IMG/VR virus record: IMGVR_UViG_3300022744_000076
Coordinates: 1 to 32,020 of that record
Length of the DNA stretch: 32,020 bases
Direction: 5' to 3' (one strand)
Source: a virus
The notes beneath the pieces are model-generated. The model was given only the letters and a program-made list of their open reading frames with translations, had not been told where the DNA came from and made no database searches. The translations under genes and the position numbers were made by a program. This document shows, piece after piece, positions 4,616 to 12,380 of the stretch (positions are counted from its first letter, which is position 1; every line of letters begins with the position of its first letter).

Positions 4616-5431
4616 GTGAGCAGTCACAATTTCAGCGCGTTCACGGCGAAGTCGCCAGCACTGCAATCGGAAATGGCCCGCGCGCTTCAAATGGAATCCG
4701 CTGGCGGCGAAGTCGAGGGATTGATAGGGCAGGATGGCCAAAAATCAAAGTCGGGCCTCTACGGTGCATCTGGAGAAGATTTTGCCCTGAAGCCGAAAAA
4801 GCGGAAAGTGCGTCTGGACCGCAGTGATTTGCGGGCGAATATCGAGGCCGGAATGACAGTGGATGAAATCGCAAAATTCCACAGCGTCAGACGCAGTTGG
4901 GTGCGGCAGCTTGCCAGGGATATCGGATGCAAATTCCAGGAGCCGGTTTTTGACGACGCAACATTCGCCAAAATGTGGAATGATGGGGTGAAGGCAAGAG
5001 ACATTGCCGAGGCCATGCGGGTGTCGGAAAGCACTGTCAGCGCGTATTCCCGCCGCCTTGGGCTGGCCCGCAGGACGTGTGATATCCGATCTAAAACAGA
5101 TCTGCGCCTGATGATGAAAATGTCGGAAGACGGAGTGGCGCGGGATCGCATCGCATCTCACTTCGGGGTGACGCCCGAATATATCCGCCGCAAAATCCGC
5201 TCCATAAAGACGGGAGAACTTGTTCTGGACGCGCCCCAAAAGGCCGAAGCGCCGAAGCCCGAAATAAAGGCCCCGAAAATGCCGTTCCACCCCTATTGGA
5301 CGCCGGAACTTGATCTGCGGGTAATGATAACCAATGGGAAATATGACGCCGTTTCCAAGCTGGCAAAAAATCTTGGCCGATCCATCGGATATGTCCTGCA
5401 ACGCTGGCACCAAATGAGGGCCGCGCGATGA
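4616..5431 (+). CDS. Multi-helix-turn-helix GcrA-like DNA-binding protein
   Basis: The GTG at 4616 has GGAG 8 nt upstream; the product is 271 residues. After a polar N-terminus and a basic stretch (KPKKRKVRL, about 60-68) there are at least three successive HTH units: MTVDEIAKFHSVRRSWVRQL (about 80-100), VKARDIAEAMRVSESTVSAY (about 124-145) and VARDRIASHFGVTPEYIRRK (about 176-196). A SANT/Myb-like segment, YWTPELDLRVM...LGRSIGYVLQRW, follows at 231-268. The second unit resembles GcrA, the alphaproteobacterial cell-cycle regulator. A tandem array of HTHs suggests recognition of a long or repeated DNA site, such as a regulator or origin/segregation protein. The exact role is unknown. Confidence 0.8.
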   Translation: MSSHNFSAFTAKSPALQSEMARALQMESAGGEVEGLIGQDGQKSKSGLYGASGEDFALKPKKRKVRLDRSDLRANIEAGMTVDEIAKFHSVRRSWVRQLARDIGCKFQEPVFDDATFAKMWNDGVKARDIAEAMRVSESTVSAYSRRLGLARRTCDIRSKTDLRLMMKMSEDGVARDRIASHFGVTPEYIRRKIRSIKTGELVLDAPQKAEAPKPEIKAPKMPFHPYWTPELDLRVMITNGKYDAVSKLAKNLGRSIGYVLQRWHQMRAAR

Positions 5432-5433
5432 TC

Positions 5434-5471
5434 GGAGTTGGGTAACTCCTTTCCAACTCCTATCCAACTTC
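5434..5471 (+). promoter_or_regulatory. Overlapping inverted repeats before the winged-HTH gene
   Basis: GGAGTTGG (5434-5441) pairs perfectly with CCAACTCC (5453-5460). The same GGAGTT can instead pair with AACTCC (5444-5449), and a third similar element, CCAACTTC, lies at 5464-5471. The alternatives are mutually exclusive and sit in the 50-nt gap before the start at 5482, whose only SD candidate (GGTGAG) follows immediately. It could be an RNA switch, an attenuator, or a protein operator of repeated CCAACT sites. The role is inferred. Confidence 0.45.
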
Positions 5472-5481
5472 GGTGAGACAA

Positions 5482-5850
5482 ATGATCAACGCTTTCAATT
5501 TCAAAACCGCCTTCGCCAATCCACGCCTTGCCAAGCTGCACGAGGATCAGATCGCGCAATCCATGGTGGCCATGTTCGGGCTTAACGGGCGCGATCCAAT
5601 TTCCAAGGACGAAATGACATTTCACAGGACACCGCCCGGTGCCGTGGTTGATGTAATTGAGGCCCTGAAATCCGGCCCGATGACGGCTAATGAGATATCA
5701 ATCAGGACGGGCCGAAGCCGCGATCATGTGCGCAAGATATTGGTTTCTCTGCATAAAAACGGTTCCACCCGTTACACATATCGTGATACAAAAAGCAGGG
5801 CCGTGAAGGTGTGGGAATTGGTTGATGAGGCGCATGATGAAAATCATTGA
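5482..5850 (+). CDS. Winged helix-turn-helix protein
   Basis: The 122-residue product from the ATG at 5482 starts MINAFNFKTAFANPRL; a GTG at 5473 would add three residues. Residues about 65-110 form a winged HTH: VIEALKSGPMTANEISIRTG then RDHVRKILVSLHKNGSTRYT, with a short wing (YRDTKSRAVKVWEL). The N-terminal half is unassigned. The gene is the first after a 50-nt gap carrying alternative hairpins, so it may be regulated separately from the upstream chain. It is probably a transcription regulator, possibly of the late switch, but no target is visible. Confidence 0.72.
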   Translation: MINAFNFKTAFANPRLAKLHEDQIAQSMVAMFGLNGRDPISKDEMTFHRTPPGAVVDVIEALKSGPMTANEISIRTGRSRDHVRKILVSLHKNGSTRYTYRDTKSRAVKVWELVDEAHDENH

Positions 5851-5862
5851 GGCCGGGGGCGA

Positions 5863-6150
5863 ATGATGAACAGCGTCATAAAATCAGCTGTAATAGGGAT
5901 ATTCCTGCCGTTCGATCAGGCCACCCTGGGCGCCACTGCCCACTATAGCTGGAGAGAAATAGCTTATGCGCCTGAGGTGGTGGCCTTCAGGAAGGCGCAG
6001 GATTATTCGGCCATAAACGCCGAGTTCACCCGACGGGCTAAAGAGCTTGGCTTGCAGTATTATGGCTTTTTCGAATTTGAGACGTGTCTCGATGGGATAG
6101 TGGTGTCGTCAAAATTGGGCTATGCCGATGGTTTGCAAGATGGCGGCTGA
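5863..6150 (+). CDS. Hypothetical protein (95 aa)
   Basis: Double ATG (5863 and 5866) after GGGGGCGA; the spacing is short, so 5866 may be the real start. The product begins MMNSVIKSAVIGIFLPFDQA and includes YSWREIAYAPEVVAFRKAQD and LGLQYYGFFEFETC. It has mixed alpha/beta character. The N-terminal hydrophobic run is about 12 residues, too short for a clear membrane segment. I recognise no family. It lies in the same direction as its neighbours, 12 nt after the winged-HTH gene. Confidence 0.55.
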   Translation: MMNSVIKSAVIGIFLPFDQATLGATAHYSWREIAYAPEVVAFRKAQDYSAINAEFTRRAKELGLQYYGFFEFETCLDGIVVSSKLGYADGLQDGG

Positions 6151-6349
6151 CAAAGATCAGATCATATCAACCCTCGCAGGCATCAATGAGGGCCTGCGCA
6201 TCAGCCTGCGCCACATGCAGATCGAGCGTGACAACGCAACCCTGCGCCTCAGGATAGACAAACTGGAGCGCCACATTGCCAAGCTACAACGCCAGATCAT
6301 AAATAGCACCGCACAAGCTGCCGCGCAAATTTTCAGGGGGCTTGAGTGA
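6140..6349 (+). CDS. Small coiled-coil protein
   Basis: The ATG at 6140 (MAADKDQIISTLAGIN) overlaps the upstream stop at 6148-6150; an in-frame ATG at 6122 is a less likely start. From residue 20 the 69-residue product is heptad-rich and charged (LRIDKLERHIAKLQRQI), predicting a coiled coil of about 35 residues, likely a dimer or oligomer. The stop overlaps the next GTG (GTGA). No family recognised. Confidence 0.6.
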   Translation: MAADKDQIISTLAGINEGLRISLRHMQIERDNATLRLRIDKLERHIAKLQRQIINSTAQAAAQIFRGLE

Positions 6350-6864
6350 GTATCCATCAATCATCCATCTGGCAAAAAGCCTTCCGCGTCGGTGAGACAA
6401 TCGCCGGGGATTACACTCGCGCCGGGACATCCATCGGTGATGGCGAAATCATCTGGGCGCTACTCTGTGACGCCCATAAAGTCCTGCGCCTCGCCTACAG
6501 CGGCCCGCCCCGCTCAGGCTACCCGACAAAATCCAGCCTGCCAGATACGCCCGATGAGGTGACATACTGGCACAAACTGAGCGCCTACCTGTCAAACGAC
6601 GCGGTGGATGAAATCCCGGAAATCGAGGGACGCCCCCCAATGCCAAGCGCCGAAGATGTCACACGCGCCGAAATCGTGATCGACGTATTTCATCACGCTG
6701 TAACACTGGGCCGCGATAAAAAACGCGCCGTCTATCTAAAGGCCTGTGGCAAGCGCCCCCGATCCATCACCCGCATCACTGGCCTGGACACAACATCGCA
6801 AAAAGCCGCTAAGCGCAGGGCCGTATCTCAAATGCTGGCATTTATCAGCGCACGGATGGCGTGA
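6346..6864 (+). CDS. Hypothetical protein, last gene of early operon (172 aa)
   Basis: The GTG at 6346 overlaps the preceding stop. The product starts MSIHQSSIWQKAFRVGE. The C-terminal part (about 105-170) reads DVTRAEIVIDVFHHAVTLGR and then KKRAVYLKACGKRPRSITRI followed by GLDTTSQKAAKRRAVSQML. This resembles the DUF6362-type pattern of an HTH near the end of phage early operons, where a late-gene activator often sits. The assignment is weak and from memory. The terminator at 6927-6955 follows. Confidence 0.65.
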   Translation: MSIHQSSIWQKAFRVGETIAGDYTRAGTSIGDGEIIWALLCDAHKVLRLAYSGPPRSGYPTKSSLPDTPDEVTYWHKLSAYLSNDAVDEIPEIEGRPPMPSAEDVTRAEIVIDVFHHAVTLGRDKKRAVYLKACGKRPRSITRITGLDTTSQKAAKRRAVSQMLAFISARMA

Positions 6865-6926
6865 AAATTTCCCCACACTTGACGAATGTCCGAATTTACC
6901 CTAGGCTTCACGCCACAATCCAGAAG

Positions 6927-6955
6927 GCCGCCCGGTAAAACGTGGCGGCTTTTTT
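6927..6955 (+). terminator. Rho-independent terminator ending the early operon
   Basis: GCCGCC (6927-6932) and GGCGGC (6944-6949) pair around an 11-nt loop and are followed directly by TTTTTT (6950-6955). It separates the early operon from the packaging genes. If late genes are expressed from upstream, it would need antitermination. Confidence 0.8.
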
Positions 6956-7004
6956 ATTTGGGGACAGACATGAAGCCGAAGAAAAAAGGCAAGGGCGGAA
7001 AGAA

Positions 7005-7448
7005 GTGCTGAAACGTGGCCGCCCGCCATTCCAGTGGACGGTCGAAATAGAGGAAGAGATTCTCTCGCGCCTCGCATCTGGTGACGCTGTATCGACAATA
7101 CTCGGCGGAGATAGAGATGACTTCCTTCCAAGCGAAGCCGCTTTCTACAGCCGCATTGCAGTCGATCAAGATTTTTTCCAGAGATACATGCGTGCGCGCG
7201 AGGCTCAAGCGCATCGTGAGACTGACGAAATCCGCCGGATTGCAGACGACGCTACGCCAGAGGGTGTGCATGTGGCGCGGCTCCAGATTGACGCGCGGAA
7301 ATGGCGTGCTGCGAAACTGGCCCCCAAAGTCTACGGGGACAAGCTGGAATTGGCTGTGACAAAGCCGAAAACCGAGGAAGAGCTTGATGCTGCAATTGCC
7401 GCAAAACTGGCAGCAATGGCCGCAAGCGGACAAGGCGGAACTTCTTGA
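7005..7448 (+). CDS. terS: Terminase small subunit
   Basis: The GTG at 7005 (GTG CTG AAA) gives 147 residues starting MLKRGRPPFQWTVEIEEEIL, typical of phage small terminases with an N-terminal HTH. Then come LSRLASGDAVSTI, SEAAFYSRIAVDQDFFQRYM and AREAQAHRETDEIRRIAD, the usual R-E-A-Q-A helix. The oligomerisation region and a C-terminal Ala-rich tail follow. It would bind the packaging start site and regulate TerL. The start is uncertain: a 12-codon ORF with ATG at 6970 (MKPKKKGKGGKKC) ends at 7011 in another frame and overlaps the GTG; the natural N-terminus might include it if an indel or frameshift is present. It overlaps TerL by 62 bp. Confidence 0.85.
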   Translation: MLKRGRPPFQWTVEIEEEILSRLASGDAVSTILGGDRDDFLPSEAAFYSRIAVDQDFFQRYMRAREAQAHRETDEIRRIADDATPEGVHVARLQIDARKWRAAKLAPKVYGDKLELAVTKPKTEEELDAAIAAKLAAMAASGQGGTS

Positions 7449-8802
7449 TCTCCTGTCCGCCAAGGATCGCTTGATCAGGGCAAGCCGCCTCAAGTATTAC
7501 AAGCCCTACGCCAAGCAAATCGAATATCACGCCACGAAAGCGCGTGAGTGCCTGTTTATCGCGGGCAACCAGCTTGGGAAAACTCTGGCTGGCGCTGCTG
7601 AAATGGCCATACACCTGACTGGGGAATACCCAGACTGGTGGGGCGGTCATCGGTTCACGCGGCCAATAACGGCGCTGGCCGGGTCAGAGAGCTACGAGCT
7701 GACGCGCGATGGCGTACAGAGGTTGTTAGTAGGCCCCCCCGCGAGCGAGGATGAGTGGGGGACTGGATTTATCCCGCAGCGGACCATAATCGAGCGGACG
7801 CGCCGATCTGGCGTTTCCAACGCCCTGGATAGCGTGACGGTGCGCCATGCGTCGGGGGGATCATCGACACTGCTATTCAAGGCCTATGAGCAGGGCCGGG
7901 GTAAATGGCAGGCCAATACGGTTGATTACGTCTGGTTCGATGAGGAGCCACCTGAGGACGTGTATTTTGAGGGCATCACGCGGACCAATGCGACGCGCGG
8001 CCTGATCAGGGTGACGTTCACCCCCCTCAAGGGCATGTCCGGCGTGGTGGCGCGGTATCTTATGGAGGATAGCCCTGATCGCGCAGTCGTCACCATGACG
8101 ATTGACGACGCAGATCATTACACGCCGGAGGATCGGGCGCGGATCATCGCCAGCTATCCGCCACACGAGCGCGAGGCGCGGACGCGAGGGGTTCCGTCTC
8201 TTGGATCGGGCCGGATATTCCCGGTTGAGGAGGCCGCAATCACATGCGAGCCTTTCGACATCCCGCGCCACTGGCCGCAGATAGTCGGAATCGACTTTGG
8301 CTGGGATCACCCATTTGCCGCATGCCGGATTGCATGGGATCGGGATAGCGACACGATCTATGTCGTTGGCGAGTATCGCCAGCGCGAGGCCAGCCCGATC
8401 ATTCACGCGGCGGCGGTAAAGCCTTGGGGCGACTGGCTTCCCGTTGCATGGCCGCACGACGGCTTGCAGCACGACAAGGGATCAGGCGAACAGCTTGCGG
8501 CGCAATACCGGGCGCAGGGGCTTGGGCTACTGCCTGAGCGGGCGACGTTCGAAGACGGCTCAAACGGCGTCGAGGCTGGCGTGATGGACATGCTGCAGCG
8601 CATGCAGACGGGGCGGTGGAAGGTGTTTTCGAACTGTCAGGCATGGTTCGAGGAATTCCGGCTCTATCATCGGGAAGATGGAAAAATCGTCAAAGAGCGC
8701 GACGATCTTCTGAGTGCCAGCCGCTATGCGTTGATGATGAAGCGTTTTGCGGCGGTGAAAACAGCGACTGAATACAAATTCGAGCGGCGGAAAATCATCT
8801 GA
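7387..8802 (+). CDS. terL: Terminase large subunit
   Basis: The 471-residue protein starts at the ATG at 7387 (TTG at 7384 adds one residue). Walker A is GNQLGKT (60-66). Walker B with catalytic Glu is in DYVWFDEEPP (D185, E186). The RNase H-like nuclease begins at VGIDFGWD (D303) and ends with DDLLSASRYAL (D439, D440), so both motor and nuclease are intact. It powers DNA packaging through the portal and cuts the concatemer. The closest type is the Terminase_6 group used by P22-like and other short-tailed phages (inference). The stop overlaps the portal ATG by 1 nt (TGATG). Confidence 0.95.
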   Translation: MLQLPQNWQQWPQADKAELLDLLSAKDRLIRASRLKYYKPYAKQIEYHATKARECLFIAGNQLGKTLAGAAEMAIHLTGEYPDWWGGHRFTRPITALAGSESYELTRDGVQRLLVGPPASEDEWGTGFIPQRTIIERTRRSGVSNALDSVTVRHASGGSSTLLFKAYEQGRGKWQANTVDYVWFDEEPPEDVYFEGITRTNATRGLIRVTFTPLKGMSGVVARYLMEDSPDRAVVTMTIDDADHYTPEDRARIIASYPPHEREARTRGVPSLGSGRIFPVEEAAITCEPFDIPRHWPQIVGIDFGWDHPFAACRIAWDRDSDTIYVVGEYRQREASPIIHAAAVKPWGDWLPVAWPHDGLQHDKGSGEQLAAQYRAQGLGLLPERATFEDGSNGVEAGVMDMLQRMQTGRWKVFSNCQAWFEEFRLYHREDGKIVKERDDLLSASRYALMMKRFAAVKTATEYKFERRKII

Positions 8803-11006
8803 TGACTGATCTCAAGACAATCGCTGGCATGGTGCGGGATGCCGAACGCCATGCAGAGGCGCTGTCAAAGGACAGAATATCCGCGACAGAATATTATCAA
8901 GGCAAGATGCGTGATACCCCGTCCGACACGGGGCGCAGCGCAGTCACGACACGCGATGTGCGCATTGCTATTAAGCGCATCATGCCGTCTATCGTCAGGA
9001 CTATTCTCGGCTCCGACAATATCGTTGAATATCAGCCGGTTTCGCCGGGGGATGAGGAAGGCGCGCTGGCGGCGTCTGACTATATCAACCTTGTCGTTCT
9101 GCAAGACAGCGGCGGCAAGAGGGCCATCCATGACGCCATTCACGACGCGCTGCTGTTGAGAAATGGCGTCCTGAAATGGTGGTACGAGGAAAAGACGCGC
9201 GTCAGCATTTCCAGCCACACTGGGCTTCCTGACGAAGCTTTCGCTGAGCTTGTGTCCGATGATAGCGTTGAAGTGTTGGAGCATACGGAGCGTCAGGACG
9301 CGGTTGAACTTGGCGAGGCGCAGCGGGCGATCACGGTTCATGACTGCAAGATCAGGCGTGTCGTCAAGGACAGACAGGCTCGCGTCGCGGCGGTTCCCCG
9401 TGAGCGGTTTTTGATCCACCCGGACGCAATCACGCTGGCCGATAGCCTGCTGGTGGGCGAAAAGACGGAATTGCTGCGATCCGATCTGGTGGCGATGGGC
9501 TACGACAAGGACATGGTGGCCAGCCTGCCGCAGTCCGACGAGGATGAGGTAGAGGAAAGCATTCGCCGCGACGTGATTGTGAACGTGGGCGGCGAGACGG
9601 ATGAAGCCCAGGAAATCGACTACTACGATCTGTTTGTGCGCATTGATCTGGACGGCGACGGGATTGCCGAACTGCACCACATGTGTTTTGCGGGCGGGCT
9701 GGCAGAGGCTAACCTGCTGGTCGATGAGCCGGTTGACGATGTGCAATTCTGCGATCTGGCCGCGATCCGACAGCCGCATCAGTGGGAAGGTGTCTCGGTA
9801 TATGACGAGATGCACGATATTCAGCGGCTGAAAACGATCCTTCAGCGGCAAACGCTGGACAACCTCTATTGGCAAAACTCGCCGCAGCCGATGATGCAGC
9901 ACGGGACGATTAAAAACCCCGATGCCGTCTATACGCCTGAATTTGGCAAGCCGATCATTGTCAATCAGGGCGTTGATGTGCGTTCCGCGCTTGGGTTCAA
10001 CAGCGTTCCCTTCGTGGCGCGCGACAGCTTCACGATGCTTGAATATGTAGATCGGGAAGCGCAGGACAGGACGGGCATTTCTGACGCCTCATCGGGTCTG
10101 GCCCCAGAGGCGCTGCAAAACATGACAGCTACGGCGTCCGCGATGATCGAACAGGCGGGCATCGGGCAGACTGAATTGATGGTCGCGACGCTCGCGGACG
10201 GGCTGAAAGTCATGTTCCGGGGGTTGTTGAAGCTGATCATCAAGCACCAGGACGTTCCTCGCATGGTGCGCCTGCGGGATCAGTGGGTTTCGTTCGATCC
10301 GCGCGATTGGAACGCGGAAATGGATTGCACCGTCAACACCGGGCTTGGGGCAGGCACCCGTGAACGGGATATGGCTGTCTTGCAGCAAATCATGATGGTA
10401 CAGGAAAAGATCATGGGGGCATTCGGGCCGAATAACCCGTTTGTAAAGCCTGACAACATCTATTCGGTTCTGAAGCGCATGGTTGAGGCGGCTGGCCTGA
10501 AGGACGCAAGCCCCTATTTCACGGAACCCGATCCGCAAGAGGTTCAGGCGCAGCTTGACGCGCTCAAGAACGCGCCAAACCCCGAGGAAATCAAGGCCAA
10601 GGCGCAGATGCAACTCAAGCAGGCCGAGTTGCAGATGAAGATGGAAATCGACAAGGCCAAGATGCAGGTGGATTCCAACAAGGAACTCGCCCAGATGCAG
10701 GCCGATTTGCAGGTGAAGGCGGCTGAGCGCGAAACGCAAGTCATGCTGGCCGAAAAGGAACTGGCGTTCAAGCGCGAGGAACTGCTGGCCGAACAGCGGC
10801 TTGAATATACCAAGCTTGGGATTGACGTGGCTGCGGATGGTGCGCCCGTCAATCAGCACGCTATCGAGATGGCGCAGGCCATGCAGACGATTACGGGAAT
10901 GCTGCAACAGATCGGGGCGCACTTCGCCGAGGCATCGAAGCCAAAGCGCGTCATCCGGGACGAAAATGGCGATATCATCGGCGTTGCGCCGTATGGGGTT
11001 AATTGA
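8802..11006 (+). CDS. P22-like portal protein
   Basis: The 734-residue protein is close to the 725 residues of P22 portal. The N-terminus reads AEALSKDRISATEYYQGKM, and RDVRIAIKRIMPSIVRTILG and the WEGVSVYDEMHDIQRLKT region are typical of P22-type portals. Residues about 600-680 are a long, very heptad-rich helix (QLKQAELQMKMEIDKAK onward), as expected for the C-terminal barrel/coiled coil. The dodecameric ring would sit at the packaging vertex, binding TerL during packaging and the tail adaptors afterwards. It directly follows TerL. Confidence 0.9.
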   Translation: MTDLKTIAGMVRDAERHAEALSKDRISATEYYQGKMRDTPSDTGRSAVTTRDVRIAIKRIMPSIVRTILGSDNIVEYQPVSPGDEEGALAASDYINLVVLQDSGGKRAIHDAIHDALLLRNGVLKWWYEEKTRVSISSHTGLPDEAFAELVSDDSVEVLEHTERQDAVELGEAQRAITVHDCKIRRVVKDRQARVAAVPRERFLIHPDAITLADSLLVGEKTELLRSDLVAMGYDKDMVASLPQSDEDEVEESIRRDVIVNVGGETDEAQEIDYYDLFVRIDLDGDGIAELHHMCFAGGLAEANLLVDEPVDDVQFCDLAAIRQPHQWEGVSVYDEMHDIQRLKTILQRQTLDNLYWQNSPQPMMQHGTIKNPDAVYTPEFGKPIIVNQGVDVRSALGFNSVPFVARDSFTMLEYVDREAQDRTGISDASSGLAPEALQNMTATASAMIEQAGIGQTELMVATLADGLKVMFRGLLKLIIKHQDVPRMVRLRDQWVSFDPRDWNAEMDCTVNTGLGAGTRERDMAVLQQIMMVQEKIMGAFGPNNPFVKPDNIYSVLKRMVEAAGLKDASPYFTEPDPQEVQAQLDALKNAPNPEEIKAKAQMQLKQAELQMKMEIDKAKMQVDSNKELAQMQADLQVKAAERETQVMLAEKELAFKREELLAEQRLEYTKLGIDVAADGAPVNQHAIEMAQAMQTITGMLQQIGAHFAEASKPKRVIRDENGDIIGVAPYGVN

Positions 11007-11404
11007 TGGCGAACGCGATCTATCCAAAATACAAGGAAGGCGTCATCCAGGCGGCGGCGAATACGTCTCTGACTGGGACGGTGAAGGTTGTTCTGGTGGA
11101 TACCGGGACATACACCTATTCGGCTTCGCACCAATTCCTGTCGAGCCTTACGGGGACGGTTGGGACGGCGCAGACGTTGGGGACGAAAACCTATACGAAT
11201 GGTGCCTTTGACGCAGCGGACGTGACATTCACGGCTGTCTCTGGGGCCTCAGTCGAGGCTATGGTGATTTATATTGACACTGGCGTTGCTGGGACTTCGC
11301 CACTTGTGGCTTACATCGATACGGTATCGAGCGGGCTTCCGGTGACGCCTAACGGCGGGGACATCACTGTGACGTGGAACGCGTCTGGAATTTTCACGAT
11401 CTGA
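11006..11404 (+). CDS. Conserved phage structural-type protein (132 aa)
   Basis: The ATG at 11006 overlaps the portal stop (TGATG). The product starts MANAIYPKYKEGVIQAA and contains VKVVLVDTGTYTYSASHQFL, DAADVTFTAVSG and GLPVTPNGGDITVTWNASG. This sequence is widespread in tailed phages (from memory), where it sits among structural genes and is rich in beta strands. It is usually annotated only as hypothetical. The position after the portal suggests a head or tail surface component, but its role is not established. Confidence 0.78.
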   Translation: MANAIYPKYKEGVIQAAANTSLTGTVKVVLVDTGTYTYSASHQFLSSLTGTVGTAQTLGTKTYTNGAFDAADVTFTAVSGASVEAMVIYIDTGVAGTSPLVAYIDTVSSGLPVTPNGGDITVTWNASGIFTI

Positions 11405-11412
11405 GGCATCAC

Positions 11413-11562
11413 ATGATCGGCATCGGCTCCCGCGTGCGCGTTCTCGCGCCATTCGATCAGCTTTACCCTGATATCTATGTGATCGACGGGCAGTCGGAAA
11501 CGGGCGCATGGCAGATCGACGGGGTTGATTTTGCCCCCGAGCACCTGGAGCTTGTGGAATGA
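11413..11562 (+). CDS. Small beta-barrel-like protein (49 aa)
   Basis: The ATG at 11413 has GAGG 6 nt upstream (11403-11406). The product starts MIGIGSRVRVLAPFDQLYPD and ends VDFAPEHLELVE, a pattern like a small SH3/KOW-type barrel with the conserved ending D-F-x-P-x-H-L-E. The stop overlaps the next ATG (11559). Similar tiny proteins occur beside structural proteins of related phages. The function is unknown. Confidence 0.7.
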   Translation: MIGIGSRVRVLAPFDQLYPDIYVIDGQSETGAWQIDGVDFAPEHLELVE

Positions 11563-12380
11563 CAATCACCACGCTCGACGGCGTTCTGGCCGGGATGCAG
11601 GCCCCTGTATCGTTCAACAAGTCGTCAGTCACGCCGTTGGCCGCTGCAACGCGCCGCGCCTATACATGGTGGTATTCGTCGGGGTGTCCGGGGGCTTCGG
11701 TTGCCCCATCGCCGGGCATCAACGGTGCGACGTGTGTGTATGGTAACGCCGATGTACTTGGTGCGCTCACGCGATCAAACCCGACAGGCGGACAATCCGC
11801 CTATCTGGCGCAACTTCTTGCTCTTCCGACTGGTCAGGCGTCGACGGTCCTGTTGCTGGACAGGATTTGGCACAACTCAGGGCTGTCTGTCACGTCTACG
11901 ACTGCGCAGGCAATCACGCCTGTGGCAATCCCGGCGCGGGATCAAAACGGCACGACGAATGGCCTTGGCGTCATTGCTGGCGTCGAATGGTCGTCGGCTG
12001 GTGGCGCTGGAACGCCTACGGTAACGCTGACTTATACAAACCAGGCGGGGACAACGGGGCAGACGGCTACCTTTACGGGGGTTGCTTCGCCACCGGCGGG
12101 AACAATCGAGTTCTTTGCCCTCGCGGCTGGCGATACGGGCGTGCGCGCCTGCACGTCGTTTATTCAGTCTGCGACAAGAACAAGCGGGACGATGCACCTG
12201 TGCCTTTACCGCGTCGTGGCAATGGTTGGCTCTGCCGTGGCTGGAAACGCAGGCGTTACCGACTTCTTCACGTCCGGGCGCCCGCAGATTTACGACAATA
12301 GCTGCTTGCAGCTGGCCTATATCAATTCGTCGACGACGGCGAACGGCCTGTTCGGGACGTATGTGGAGACGCAGGGATAA
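11559..12380 (+). CDS. Virion structural protein, paralogue A
   Basis: The 273-residue product starts MTITTLDGVLAGMQAPVSFN. It shares SGLSVTSTTAQAIT, GVEWSSAGGAGTPTVTLTYT and TSFIQSATRTSGTMHL with the next gene across most of its length, so the two are tandem paralogues. It is rich in Ser, Thr, Gly and Ala with many predicted beta strands, low in charge, as in phage head-decoration or tail-surface proteins. In related phages this type is found between portal and scaffold and is annotated as a structural or hypothetical protein. The stop overlaps the next ATG (TAATG). Confidence 0.8.
   Translation: MTITTLDGVLAGMQAPVSFNKSSVTPLAAATRRAYTWWYSSGCPGASVAPSPGINGATCVYGNADVLGALTRSNPTGGQSAYLAQLLALPTGQASTVLLLDRIWHNSGLSVTSTTAQAITPVAIPARDQNGTTNGLGVIAGVEWSSAGGAGTPTVTLTYTNQAGTTGQTATFTGVASPPAGTIEFFALAAGDTGVRACTSFIQSATRTSGTMHLCLYRVVAMVGSAVAGNAGVTDFFTSGRPQIYDNSCLQLAYINSSTTANGLFGTYVETQG
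11976..12058 (+). repeat. 83-bp exact direct repeat, copy in paralogue A
   Basis: All 83 bases match 12800-12882 exactly (offset 824). The sequence outside it is much more divergent, so the block looks homogenised between the two paralogous genes. Confidence 0.95.

Noticed and set aside
6978-6990. Programmed -1 frameshift in the A-run before terS
   Set aside because: The zero-frame codons do not give a standard slippery heptamer and the P-site pairing would be poor; kept only as a start-site question.
8865-9902. Long antisense open frame opposite the portal gene
   Set aside because: Shadow of the portal coding sequence; composition (His/Gln/Arg-rich) is typical of an antisense frame in GC-rich DNA.
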